Part shown: positions 34,641 to 45,690 of the stretch, piece by piece
Layout: every line of letters starts with the position of its first letter
Numbering within the stretch: the stretch's first letter is position 1
Origin: Lunularia cruciata
Taxonomy: Eukaryota; Streptophyta; Marchantiopsida; Lunulariales; Lunulariaceae
Assembly: GCA_948567375.1 (NCBI GenBank)
Contig: OX419759.1
Location: forward strand, 25,521,493 to 25,585,492
Direction: 5' to 3'
Length of the DNA: 64,000 nucleotides
The notes under the pieces: generated by a model
Told to the model about the DNA's origin: nothing
Databases searched by the model: none
What the model saw: only the letters and a program-made list of their open reading frames with translations
Made by a program: the position numbers and the translations under genes

Positions 34641-35490
34641 CACCTCCCATCTCTCTCTCTTCCACTCTAGGTTAGGGACTATTCTTCATACTGATTCCCG
34701 GCTTAACTCTCTTGACTTCCTCTTGACACACTAGCACGTCTACGACTACACTTCCCTTCCCACAATCTCCTGCAGGTCAACTTCTTAACGGTGATGGAAA
34801 ATTGCTTGTCATCGCTTTATCTCTAGCCCAAATTTTATAGTGGCATGCCTTCTTTGTCTTTCTTCACTTCAAGTTTTCTATCAAGAAATCACACTTCTTG
34901 CATGCTCTTGTCACTGTCAATTTTCCCTCGCTTGTATGACAGCCATTTTCATGAATGGTACCTTCTTGAATGTGTCACCCCAAAGGAAATTTGTTACACT
35001 TTCATTGCCTCGGGTTGAGCGCCCTTGAGACAAAGTCTTCTTACTTTGGGTTGCATGCAGACAGTGCAATTCCAAGTACCTTGCCTTCTGACATGAAGTC
35101 ACTTTACTCGGGTTACATCCCAAGGACATCTTTCTTTGCCTTCTTCAGCCATACAGGTGCAATACGACTTCTTCCGTACACTTCTTCTTCAAATTTCCAA
35201 AAAAACAAAAATGTGGGTACCACAGAAGAGACTCTAGAAGATGAGCTAAAGTTGGAGGTTCAAAAGGGTAGAAGATCAAGGAGAAGCATTCTTGCTACCA
35301 ATGCAGAAACTAGCAATGTAAGCCTAGTAGTGAAAGAGGGAGAGAGCTTGGATGAAATGCCATTGAGAGTGAGGAGATTAAGACTTTGGAGTAAAACTCA
35401 AATAGAAGAAGTGAGGAGTATAGCACCTTAAGGACCAAAGATTTCAAGAGTCTTTGATGGGGCAGAATACTTGTCATAGATAGTTTGTCC

Positions 35491-36160
35491 TATAACACCC
35501 ATTTGTGCATGTGTGTGGTATTGTGATATTTAGCTTGGTATTACTTAAGAGATATTATTTATATAGAGATAAAGGATGGTTCTATATTAGTCATGGTAAG
35601 CTAAAGTTATTCATAGCTAAGATAGAAGGAACTTTACTAGAGAGGAAGTAGAAAAGATGAGCACCACTATTTTGGATTTTAGTGTGTTGACTTGGTATTA
35701 TTCCTAGATGTTTGGCTTTGAGGAAAGATTTGAGAACTCTTGGGCCCGCAAGCCTTTTTGTTTTGGATTCTTCTTTAGTCCAAGGATAGCCCATTTGAAG
35801 GAATCCTTGACTTAGTGGTTGGGTCAAGATAAGACCACATGCTTAGGGGAATATGCCCATGTGAATGGATATTCCTTTCTACTTTTTGACTTTACTTGAC
35901 TTTTAGTCTATTAACTTGAGTTACTACGGTAATTAGTAACTTTGGTATGTAATTATTTAATAAGTATATAAACAAGGGGTGAGGAGGTTCTCATCATCCT
36001 TCCATTTGCAAATATCTCTCTCATTGAGTTCTCTAGTGAGCAATGGCTTGAGCCTTGGAGGAGTATGATGGAGTTTGGGTTCCTTGCCTTCTTAGTCTAT
36101 GGTGTGCTACCATAATAGCCATCAGAGGTTCATCTTGAGTGAGAGACAGGCCGGCTCACA
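35491..36160 (+). repeat. gypsy U 5' LTR
   Basis: 670 bp from TATAACACCCATTTGTG (first G of TG changed to A) to GGCCGGCTCACA. TATATAAAC at 35965-35973 is a plausible TATA box. It differs from the 3' LTR by substitutions and small indels (for example a missing CAAGTA near 35540), so the insertion is not very recent. Confidence 0.92.
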
Positions 36161-36164
36161 TTTT

Positions 36165-36182
36165 TGGTTCCATTGCTGGGAC
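36165..36182 (+). other. gypsy U primer-binding site
   Basis: TGGTTCCATTGCTGGGAC starts 4 bp after the LTR. It agrees at about two thirds of positions with the tRNA-Asp-type site used by many Athila/Tat elements (TGGCGCCGTTGCCGGGGA). TGG pairs with the tRNA CCA end. The tRNA assignment is inferred. Confidence 0.5.
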
Positions 36183-37680
36183 CTCTCTAGAAGGCAAGAT
36201 AATGTTCTGCGTTCAATTTTACATTAGGCAGAAGGAGGCTATGAGAGCTCACTTGGAGAGAACATTAAGAGACAAGAGTGCTGAACTTATGTTAGAGAAC
36301 CAAGATCCATTTGTATACCCTATAGTTCATTATGATGTCTTTGAATTGATTTTGTACATCTTGCACACATGAGAGGAATTGGAGAGATTGTGTGAGGTGG
36401 ATTGCAGATTTTGGGGATTAAGGTGATTTTGGGCAAAATCTCAAGTTTGAGATCTGGACTTGAAATTTCTACACATGATAGCTTTGGTTATCTTTTAGTT
36501 AGCACACTTGAAACTATTGTGAAAGCTATTATGGGCACTGGGCTAGAATTTTTGAAAGTTGATAGGGTAAAGTGCTCCCGCAACTGCATGCTCTCTAGAA
36601 AATTGTATAGAGTCTACCATTTCTTCAATTTTCAGTGAATTTTCCTGAAAATTCCCAAGAAAATTAAGTGCATTGTATCCTACCTGCTGCCACAAAAAAT
36701 TAGAGAGAGATCGTTCTTGCACATGGAGTTATGAGTTTTTGAAGTGAGGGGGGTGGTTTTCAAACCAAATCTGAAATATGTGTGTTGAATAGAAATGTGT
36801 CTAGGCCAAATGGCTCAATGAAAAGATTTGAAATTTTGCAGGGAGGGACACCCTAGAGTTGTGATCAAGTGTGCAAAATATTGGTTGGGAGATTTGAGTG
36901 ACATTGTGAGAAAGGGTCAATTCTACAGAGTGGAGATCTCATGCATGAGGAGTTTGAGATCAACAAAAAGTATGTTTGAGTGTTTAGATTCATCTTGGGA
37001 ACATGGAGTGTCATCAGGAGTTGAAATTGAGATTATGCAAGGTTCCCCAAGGGTTTGAGGTGATTGTAAGGGTGGATTTGAGGAAAAGAGAGTTTACAAT
37101 AGAATTTGAAGAGAGTGTTGAGAGGATCCAAAAACCTACACCACTTGGAGGAAAGAGTGAGTCTAAGTGCTTTCTGTGTGGAGAGAAGGGACATAAAGGT
37201 AAGTCCATTGACCTTTGAGAGCAAGAGATTGAGGGAAAGGAGAGGCTTACTTGACTTGGGTGTGCATGTTTGACCTTTTTCACCAAGATTGGGAGGGAGA
37301 AGATCTAAGACCAAGGAGTTGTGTGAGGTTTATGGAGTTGAAGGACTTCCAAAAGGACATGAGTGTAGTGGAGTAAAAGCACTTTTGGAGACTTTGGTGA
37401 AGGATCTTGGAGAGAGTCTTAGTACAACTACAAAAATAACTACCACCTTCATCTGCTAGTTCTCAAGATTAGTGATGGAGATAATCTTTCAACTTATGGA
37501 TAAACTATCCATGAAGGTTCGATTAATATGCACTCTAGGATTTGATGTAGCTATAGAAATCTTGGAGCAACCTGAACCTTTTGTGTTTGCTAGGGTGGAT
37601 TACTCTCAAATGATGTTAGTCATGTATATACTCTATTAGTTATAGAGTGAGAAAAAAAAAGAGAAAAAAATTTGAGAGAA
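36183..37680 (+). pseudogene. gypsy U ORF0: extra protein with zinc knuckle upstream of gag
   Basis: Pieces in two frames (36402-36638, 36828-37058, 37003-37218) read like one decayed protein of several hundred residues. Near its end is a zinc-knuckle motif (37171-37210, CFLCGEKGHK..), CX2CX4H with the last cysteine lost here but kept in gypsy Q (25316-25385). Further coding-like sequence continues to about 37600. Because gag with its own knuckle starts later (37704), this is a second nucleic-acid-binding-type protein. A similar stretch occurs in Q and, in part, V. I do not recognise the family; a LINE ORF1-like or Ogre-type ORF1 relation is possible. Confidence 0.5.
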
Positions 37681-37703
37681 GAGAAAGATAGTGAGAGGTT
37701 AAG

Positions 37704-38613
37704 ATGGGGAAACTTCCGGTTTTCTTTGGCAAGGATGGAGAAGATGTGGAGGCCTTTGTGAGAGACTTCAAGAGAGCTTGCATAGGAAACAATGAAAGGA
37801 GGAAGAATGAGTGGGCCTCATTATTACCAGATTTCTTTGAGGATGCAGCACTTACATGGTATGAGTCAGAATACCAAAAGAGAGAGAGGAGAGATGGGGA
37901 AGAGGAGTCTTGGGAGACTTTGACTTCAGCACTCATTGAGAACCTTCTTCTTGATGAGAGTTATGGGAGATTGATGAGTGAGGTTACATTTCTCAAGCAA
38001 GGAGATGTAGAGAAAGTGAGAGTCTATGTGGAAAGAGTGGAAAAGTTAGAGTCCAGATTTTGCATAGTGTTGAGGAAGAGTGGGGATGATGTGGAGACTA
38101 CAATGATTGGCATAGGAGCCATGCTCACCAAGAATTTTGTGGGAGGGTTGAGACCACGAATTAGAAACAAGGTGAGATATGAGAAACCTTCTTCCAAGGT
38201 TGAAGCTATCAAGATTGCAATTCGTATGGAGGAGAGTTTGGAAGGAGATGAGAGTGATTTAGTGGTGAAGGAGGTTGTGCATCCTCCTCAAGGCTACAAG
38301 TATGGTGGAACTTCTGATACTTTGGTGACAAGGATTGCACCACAAGTAGTAGTTGCTCTAATTCTTGCACCTCCACAAGGATCCACTTCAAACCATCACA
38401 GAACAACTTGCGGATCTCAAGATCAATGTGGTGCAACTATGGGAGAAGAGAGAGGTGGATCAGAATGTAGAGAGAGGGCCTAGGAGTTATGGAAACTATC
38501 CATATAGAGGAGTTCAACTAGCCAACAATTTCAATGATAGAAATTGTTTTGGTTGTGGAGGAAGAAGCTATATCCAAAAGAATTGCCCAAATTCCACTTA
38601 CCATGGAGTTTAG
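37704..38613 (+). pseudogene. gypsy U gag (capsid plus zinc knuckle)
   Basis: The main frame starts ATGGGG at 37704 with GKLPVFFGKDGEDVEAFVRD and W.SLLPDFFEDAALTWYES, a typical retrotransposon gag capsid pattern. It stays open to 38483, then shifts frame for 38365-38613, where the knuckle CFGCGGRSYIQKNC sits (tyrosine in place of histidine). Capsid assembles particles and the knuckle binds element RNA. The frameshift and the missing histidine make this copy defective. Confidence 0.85.
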
Positions 38614-39740
38614 GGTCCATAATAGCATCCATAGATGTGGTGGAGAGCAAGTATGAGAAAGGAGAGTGCTCAAACTACAAGAGTCTTAATTTGGAGCTTT
38701 TGGCACAAGAGAAGAAGAGAGCTCATTTTGCAGAGGATGTTCACTCTTCTCAAGGATTTACTCCAAGCAAGGATACTCCTATGTCTACTTGGAGCACTTG
38801 CACCTCAACACCATCAACAACAAAGACTCCAAGGAAGAAGTTGGGGATGGAGGATTTCTTGATTTCAAAGCAACAATGGAACTACAATGTGTTGGAGGAT
38901 GTTAGTAGTCACAAGGCTAACATCACAGTGGGCCAATTGATTGCTTCGAACCCTACCTTGAGAAAGGAGCTTAGAGGTGGTTTGAGTTCTACAAGGAGCA
39001 AGAGGAAGAAGAAGGCAAAAGTTCCAGTATCAATGGGGGTGGTGGATGCCAAGCCAACACCATGGGAGGCTTGTGAATATGCCTCCAAGATTGATATGAG
39101 AGTGAATGGTCACAACATCAAGGATGCATTGGTTGATGGAGGATCAGCAGTAAATGCCATGTCAGAAAGGTTGATGAAGAAGTTAGGTATGATACCCTCA
39201 AGACCTTCAACATTTGTGGTGAGCATGGCAAACAAGCAACAAGTTTGACCAGTAGGGGTGATGGATAAAGTGGTAGTTTTAGTTATGGGAGTTCAAAATC
39301 TCATGACTTTCCAAGTCTTGAAGGATTCAAGCTATGACTTACTTCTTGGGAGGCCATGGTTGAGAGTAGCACGCACAACTGATCGATGGTACAAAGGGTA
39401 CTTGAGGATTGGGCCATCAAACCATAGAGTCACAATTCCTGTGACTAACACCACCAACACTTCACATTCAGATACACCATCTTCTGATTATTGGGAATCA
39501 GATTCTGAAGAAGGAGCTTCAGGTGTGGACACAAGCATGGAAGAGGAGACTTCCACGGAGGAGGATGAATCTGAATCTGATTCAGATGTGTATCCTTTGT
39601 GTGCTATGGATTTTGCACCTAAGCCTGAGGTTTTGAAGGACCCAGACAAATCACCATTGACACTTGGAGGAGGTAGAGAGAAGGTTAGCTACCCTCAAGT
39701 ATGGCCCAAATGTTACCAAGGAGAAGAAGGTGAGATGTGA
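38614..39740 (+). pseudogene. gypsy U protease and acidic linker
   Basis: Frame 38544-39248 contains NGHNIKDALVDGGSAVNAM, the aspartic-protease active-site region in the DGG form. It ends at a TGA (39246-39248). The same frame goes on from 39249 with the YDLLLGRPWL motif that closes the protease fold, then an acidic linker (SMEEETSTEEDESESDSD). So a single in-frame TGA splits the protease. The same TGA is present in N, V and Q. A frameshift near 39660 leads into the reverse transcriptase. Confidence 0.78.
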
Positions 39741-40704
39741 GGAGATTTTCCGCAAGTTCATCCATGTATTTGCTTTTAGTTACAAGGATTTGAAGGAAGT
39801 CACCTTGGAAGAGCACAAGATAGAGGTAGAGTCACATGCAAGACCAATCCGCCAAAAGCAACGTCGTATTAGCCCACCAATATCTTTGGTTGTGAAGGAG
39901 GAGATTGATAAGCTCAAGGAGGCTGGATTTATCTTTGAGGTAGAGAATTCAGAATGGTTGTCTCCAATAGTCATTGTGAAGAAAAAGAATTGCAAGCTTT
40001 GGGTATGTGTGGATTACAAGAAGCTCAATGTTGTTGCCAAGAAGGACTACTACCCATTGCCATTCATTAATGAGATCTTGGAGAAGGTTGCAGGTCATGA
40101 GAGGTACTGTTTTGGAGATGGTTATAATGGATATAACCAAATCAAGATTGCACCAGAGCATCAACAACTCAACACATTCACCACACCTTGGGGAACTTAT
40201 GCTTTCAAGTTCATGCCTTTTGGGCTTTGCAATGCTCTAGCCACATTCCAACGGTTCATGAACAAGGTATTTGAACCTTTCATTGGGAAATTTGTGAGAG
40301 ACTTCATTGATGACTTTTGTGTCTGTGGAAGCAAGGGGGAGCATTTTGAGCACCTAATCAAAGTCTTGCAACGCTTGGATGAGGCAAATGCATCACTCAA
40401 TCCAAAGAAGTGCATTTTTGGATGTGAAGAAGGTCTACTTTTGGGGCACATCATCTCCAAGGATGGAATAGCAATTGATCCTGAGAAGGTGAGGAAAATC
40501 TCAGACCTTCCATTCCCTTCAAGCTTGACAAAGTTACGCCAATTTTTGGGGATGGTTGGATATTATAGGAGGTTCATCTTCTCATTTTCCAACAAGGCTT
40601 ATGCATTGACCTTCTACATGAAGAAGGGTGTAGATTACATGGTGATTTTGGAGGACAAGGAGGCTCTCAAAGCTTTTGAGGAGCTCAAGCAATCCCTTGT
40701 GTAG
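39741..40704 (+). pseudogene. gypsy U reverse transcriptase
   Basis: One open frame (39664-40704, 346 codons) covers the polymerase. It contains KIEVESHARPIRQKQRRISP, the fingers region CVDYKKLN..KKDYYPLPFI, GDGYNGYNQIKIAPEHQ, FMPFGLCNA and the catalytic FIDD at 40303-40314, followed by NPKKCIFG and LRQFLGMVGYYRRFI. The usual gypsy catalytic box is YxDD; phenylalanine in its first position also occurs in Athila-type elements. It ends prematurely by a frameshift before RNase H. This is the best-preserved domain in the element. Confidence 0.92.
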
Positions 40705-42200
40705 CTCCAATTCTTGCTAAACCTAATTGAAGTAAGCCTTGCATCCTCTACATTGATGCTTCTAATGTAGCTATAGGATGCACTCTTAGTCAATTAGACC
40801 AAGATGGGCATGATCATCCAATAGCTTATGCTAGTAGGCAGATGGTTTCAGCAGAGAAGAACTACTCTGTCACGGAGAGAGAAGGGTTGGCAGTGATCTT
40901 TGGTCTCAAGAAGTTTAGACACTACTTGATTGGAGGGAAAACCACCATTGTCACGGGTCACAAGGCTTTGAAGTACATCTTCAACAAGCTTAATGTTGAA
41001 GGGAGACTAGCAAGGTGGATGATACTCTTGTCTGAGTATGACTACACCATTGAGGATAGGCCAGGAAAGAAACATGCAAATGCTGATTTGTTATCTAGAG
41101 CATATGATCATGATGGTGATGAGCCAATGGATGATTCCTTCCCAGATGAGGAGCTCATGACAATCTCAGTCACTCAAGAGGTTCCAATGGAGTACAAGGA
41201 GATTGTGGATTTTGTGACAAGAGGTAACTATCCAGAAGGGATGCATGCTAGGGAGAGGAAGGCCCTTGCAGCAAGATCTAGACCTTACACAATGGTGGAG
41301 GATATTCTTTTTCACCAAGGAGCAGATGGTCTACTTCAAAGAGCAGTGGGTAAGGAAGAGTCTTTTCTACTCATAAAGGAGTTTCATGAAGGTTTAGTAT
41401 GTGGAGGACACTTTGCAGGAAAGGTGATTGCTTTCAAGATTCTAGATGCAGGTTACCATTGGAGAGGGATTTTCAAGGATTGTCTTGATTATTGCAAAAC
41501 TTGTCATGTTTGTCAAGCTTTTGCTAGAAAGTCTACATCCACTCCACCACTTAGATCAATTCCATTGCTAGGACCTTTTGAGAAGTGGGGAATTGATTTT
41601 ATAGGTCCTCTCAATAGAACCCCAAGGAACAATCGGTACATTGTGGTAGTTACTAATTACCTTACCAAGTGGGTTGAGGATAGACCATTGAGAGACAAGA
41701 ATGAAGATGAAGTGGGTAGATTTCTTTATGAACGCATTATCACTAGGTTTGGATGCCCTGTGGAGTTGGTTTCTGATAGAGGAAGAGAGTTTATAGGAAG
41801 CATTACTACAGCCATGCTACAACATTTCTCTATCACATATAGAGTGACTACATCCTATAAGCCAAATTCCAATGGCTTGGCAGAGAGAATCAATCAGACC
41901 TTGTGCATGATGTTGGCCAAAGATGAAGAAATGGAGGGGGCTAAACATCATTGGAAGAAGAGGATTCATGCAGTTTTGTGGGAGTATAGGACAACCATGA
42001 AGACCTCCACCGGATATTCTCCATTTCAATTGGTATATGGTATTGAGTCTACCCCACCCATTCACTTTGTTCTTCCTACCTTCCAAAGCATTCATAGGAG
42101 ATTGAAGAAAGCACAAGGAGGTGATGTAGAGAAGTCAAGGAAGGATCAACTCATGGAGTTGGAAGAGGCAAGAGCAGTTGCTATGGTTTGAGTGGAGCAA
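40705..42200 (+). pseudogene. gypsy U RNase H and integrase
   Basis: Frame 40842-42191 (449 codons) starts inside RNase H (SVTEREGLAVIFGLKKFRHY, HKALKYIFNK) and continues through the H2C2 zinc region (H..GGHF..., CKTCHVCQAF at about 41495-41525) to the integrase core: aspartate in GIDF (about 41593), aspartate in VSDRG (about 41776), glutamate in GLAERINQTL (about 41880). The C-terminal tail continues past a TGA at 42189. E has CGA at that codon, so this is probably a C-to-T change. Confidence 0.9.
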
Positions 42201-42506
42201 GTCCAAAGGAAACAAAAGGAGAGCTATGACAAGCGGCAAGGCAAGAAGAAGGTAGAGACTTTCAAAGAAGGTGATTGGGTAGTGTTGTTTGATTCCATTT
42301 GATTCAAGAGAGTGCAAAAGAAGTTTTTGCCTAAGTACTTTGGACCTTTCATAGTGGACAAGGTGTGGGGCAATTACACCTATGATCTAAAGGAGTTGGG
42401 AGGAAGACACTTTGATAGGATTAACCATGATAAGTTAAAGATGTACCATAGAAGGTAGAGAGACCTTCACTTTGAGGACAAAGTGAAAACTAAGTCCGGG
42501 GGTAAA
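42201..42506 (+). other. gypsy U integrase tail remnant and polypurine tract
   Basis: Downstream of the stop the frame continues with QRKQKESYDK, FLPKYFGPF and FDRINHDKLK, the usual non-chromodomain tail, broken by two more stops. The run CCGGGGGTAAA (42496-42506) directly before the 3' LTR takes the polypurine-tract position. Confidence 0.75.
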
Positions 42507-43197
42507 TGTAACACCCATTTGTGCATGTGTGTGGTATTGTGATATTGAGCTTGGTATTACAAGTACTTAAGAGATATTATTTATATAGAGATAAAGGATG
42601 GTTCTATATTAATCATGGTTAGCTAAAGTTATTCATAGCTAAGATAGAAGGGACTTTACTTTAGAGGAAGTAGAAAAGATGAGCACCACTATTTTGAATT
42701 TTAGTGTGTTGACTTGGTATTATTCCTAAGTGTTTGGCTTTGAGGAAAGAGTTGAGAACTCTTGGACCCATAAGCTTTTTTGTTTTGGATTCTTCTTTAG
42801 TCCAAGGATAGCCCATTTGAAGGAATCCTTGACTCAGTGGTTGGGTCAAGATAAGACCACATGCTTAGGGGAATATGCCCATATGAATGGATATCCCTTT
42901 CTACTTTTTGACTTTTCTTGACTTTAGTCTAGTAACTTGAGTTACTACGGTAATCAATAACTTTGGTATGTAACTATTTCACAAGTATATAAACAAGGGG
43001 TGATGAGGTACTCATCATCCTTTCATTTGCAACTATCTCTCTCTCATTGAGTTCTCTAGTGAGCAATGTCTTGAGCCTTGGAGTGTTAGCCTTGGAGGAG
43101 TATGATTGAGTTTGGGTTCCTTGCCTTCTTTGTCCATGATGCGCTACCATAATAGCCATCAGAGGTTCATCTTGAGTGAGAGACAGGCCGGCTCACA
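42507..43197 (+). repeat. gypsy U 3' LTR
   Basis: 691 bp from TGTAACACCCATTTGTG to GGCCGGCTCACA, with TATATAAAC at 42986-42994. Directly followed by GTCCC, the continuation of coil element C. Confidence 0.94.
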
Positions 43198-44921
43198 GTC
43201 CCTTGTTATTACAGTTGAAGAAGAAGAGGGAAGAGTTGAGAGGAGATCACTCAGAATTGAAAGATGAGTTGACAACAGTGAAGTATATGAGTGAAGAAAT
43301 TTTGGAGTTGAGAAGAAAGTTAATTTGTGGAGAGCGGGAATTAGCAAAACTCAAGACTGAGGTAGAGCTTAGGAGGAAGGAGATTGAGAGCCTAACTAAA
43401 GACTTTGTGAAGAGAGGCAAAGAAAGAAGAAGATTGGAAGGAGCAAATAGCAAAGGATGAGACCTTGAAAGTAGATGTGCATGATACGTGAGTGAAAGTT
43501 ATCCATCTAAAGGCTATGGTAGCAATAATGGGACAAGAGTTGGAGAGTTTGAAGACAAGTGTGGTGGAGAAAGGTCAAGCTTGGCAAAGGAGTTAACTAG
43601 GCAAAATTGTGAGGAGGAGCGTTTGCATGGGTTGATCAAAGGAATGGAAGAGAAACTTGGGTAGAGTGTGAAGGAGAGGGAAGCTTTAAAGGCCAAGTTG
43701 GAAGATGAGGTGAAGATGTATTGGGAGGAGTTGTTAGCGGAGAGAGAGAAGTTGTAAATGCCAAGGCAAGAAATAGTCAAGGAGGTAGTTGTAAGAGTGA
43801 AGGTGCTGCTTGGCATGGTGTTTGAGGTTTAGTTAGAGGAAGCAAGACTGCACAAGTTAAAATTGCTAGTGCAAGAGACAAGGAGGAAGATAAAAAAGGA
43901 TGTACAGCTGAATAAATTGCTAATTAGGCTGAGAGAATGGGTAGATAGGAAGATGTTAGAAGCAAAAGAGAATGTTTGTCTCAAATTAGATATAGCAAGC
44001 TAGGAGTTAGATGAAATTCAGAATCCGGAAAGGAAAATTTGATGTGAAGAGATAGACCCAAGGAGGAGAATTTTTTGAAGGAACATCAGGTTTGAAAGCT
44101 AAAGTTGAGGTTGATATCGGATTGAAGTAGTAACAATTTCAAGATATGAAGAGGTGCATTATCATTTTGGATCTATAGGCTGGTAAAGTTTTTGTAGAAA
44201 GGTATTTTAGTTAGCTAATTTTTGTAGTGCTCTACCTATTTAAAGGAGGAATTTTCAATGTTATCTTGTTCAATATTCATAATTTTTGAAGATAGATACA
44301 GCAAAGTGTTGATTCTTAGTGCTTGTTGCATGAGCTTAATTCCAAGTATCAAGTTTGTGTGTATATTTGTGAGTGTTTGGAGAATTTGAAGTGCAAGTTG
44401 GTGTGCTTGTTGGATATTGAATTCTATAGCCTTGATCTTCATTTTCTGTATTTGATCTTGAGTGAAGTGCAATCAAAGCAATGCTTTGACAGATTTAAGA
44501 GGAATTGTAGTGTTGGTAGCATTTTGCATTTGTGAGTGCAATGTGAGGTGATGTGAATCAATTTTGATCAAGGAAGTTGTGTCTTTAGTGGAGGGGTGGA
44601 ATGCAATTTTGAGGTGCGTTTTTTTTTGTAGTGAAGTAGTCATCTTTGGGAGAATCTAAATCATCACAATCAAGATTTGTTTGGATAAAATTTGATAAAG
44701 TTGTGATTACGGAGTGTTAATTTGTGATGGGACTACAAGTCAATGCTTATTACTCTCTTCTGGGTGTGGTTTCTACCTAAGAGACTTAAGAAAAACTCAA
44801 GAGGAACTGCATTGTTATTGTTTGCTTTGTGTTTGACCATTTCTGAATTGTATCTTTGTGGGAACAAACTCTACTTACTTGAGTACCGCAAAAGTAATAC
44901 TTGCTGGGTTGTCACACATTA

Positions 44922-45690
44922 GTCCACCAATATCTTTTATTGTGAAGGAAGAGATTGATAAGCTTAAGGAGGCTAGATTTATCTTTGAGGTGGAGAATTT
45001 AGAATGGGTGACTCCAATTGTGATTTTGAAGAAAAAGAGTGGCAAGCTTTGGGTGTGTGTGGATTAAAAGAAGCTCAATGTTGTTACTAAGAACAACTAT
45101 TACCCTTTGCCATTCATTGATGAGATCTTGGAGGAGGTTGCAAGTCATGAGAGGTACAATTTTGGAGATAGTTATAGTGAGTATAACAAAATCAAGATTG
45201 CTCTAGAGCATCAACAACTCACCACATTCACCACACCTAAGGAGACTTATGCTTTCAAGGTTTACCTTTTGTGCATTGCAATGCTCCAGCCACATTCCAA
45301 TGGTTCATGAACAAGGTGTTGGAACCTTTCATTGAGAAATTTATGAGAGACTTCATTGATGACTTTTGTATCCATGGGAGCAAGAAGGAGTTTTTTGAGC
45401 ACTTGATCAAGGTCTTGCAATGCTTGGATGGATCAAATGCATCACTCAACCCAAAGAAGTGCATTTTTGGTTGTGAAGAAGGTCTACTTTTGAGGCACAT
45501 CATCTTCAAGGATGTAATAGTAGTTGACCTTGAGAAGGTGAGGAAAATCTCAGACCTTCCATTCCCTTCAAGCTTGACAAAGTTATGCCAATTCTTGGGG
45601 ATGGTTGGGTACTATAAGAGGTTCATCTTCTCATTTTCCAACAAGGCTTATGCATTGACCATCAACATGTAGAAGAGTGTAGAATACATG
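44922..45690 (+). pseudogene. gypsy V reverse transcriptase (after insertion C)
   Basis: It resumes at GTCCACCAATATC exactly where the 28084 sequence stopped. Pieces at 45107-45310 and 45271-45672 cover the palm and thumb. The catalytic FIDD is intact at 45352-45363. One stop (45065) and a frameshift near 45260-45275 break it. The primer-grip and NPKKCIFGCEEGL blocks are conserved. Confidence 0.85.

Larger units (their letters stand above)
29787..35224 (-). mobile_element. coil element A in C; contains B; 5-bp duplication GAAGA
   Basis: TGTGACAACCCGG starts at 29787 and GTGGGTACCACA ends at 35224. GAAGA flanks both sides (29782-29786 and 35225-35229), and C sequence is continuous across it. 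Without B it is about 3.5 kb. Minus-strand protein pieces include 30438-30656 and 30657-31235 (C-terminal segment and coiled coil, e.g. HAMARVAEKEQQLDKVMES), 31489-31746 and 32017-32420 (N-terminal domain part with TTYVMNHQAVFFHKMFA). It is better preserved than C, H or J but has several stops. Confidence 0.92.
35491..43197 (+). mobile_element. gypsy U, complete LTR to LTR, in coil element C; 4-bp duplication GTCC
   Basis: A 7.7-kb element with both LTRs (35491-36160 and 42507-43197), primer site, ORF0, gag, protease, reverse transcriptase, RNase H, integrase and polypurine run in order. GTCC lies immediately left (35487-35490) and right (43198-43201), and coil-element C coding sequence is continuous across it. 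The reverse transcriptase resembles the Athila/Tat side of plant Ty3/gypsy (LPFI..ILE.VAGHERY, GYNQIKIAPEHQ, MPFGLCNA.ATFQRFMN, FIDDF). No chromodomain is seen. Frames change several times, so it is not autonomous now. Confidence 0.93.
28085..44916 (+). mobile_element. coil element C in gypsy V; contains element A and gypsy U; 5-bp duplication CATTA
   Basis: It starts TGTGGTACCC at 28085 and ends GCTGGGTTGTCACA at 44916. CATTA flanks both ends (28080-28084 and 44917-44921), and gypsy reverse-transcriptase sequence is continuous across it. Its own DNA is 28085-29786, 35230-35490 and 43198-44916, about 3.7 kb in all, close to full-length F. The gaps are element A and gypsy U. Parts in order: leader, N-terminal domain (28700-29560), basic/acidic middle, coiled coil (43198-44100), TATTTAAA box at 44237-44244, terminus. 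The protein frame is heavily decayed. Confidence 0.92.

Noticed and set aside
42201-42506. Chromodomain at the integrase C-terminus
   Set aside because: The tail ends with FDRINHDKLK-type sequence and then the polypurine run; no chromodomain-like residues follow.
28085-44916. Coil elements as a terminal-inverted-repeat DNA transposon
   Set aside because: Only TGTG/CACA is shared between the two ends; beyond that TGTGACAACC and TGTGGTACCC do not form a usable inverted repeat, and no transposase motif is seen. TG...CA with 5 bp fits integrase better, though it is not proven.
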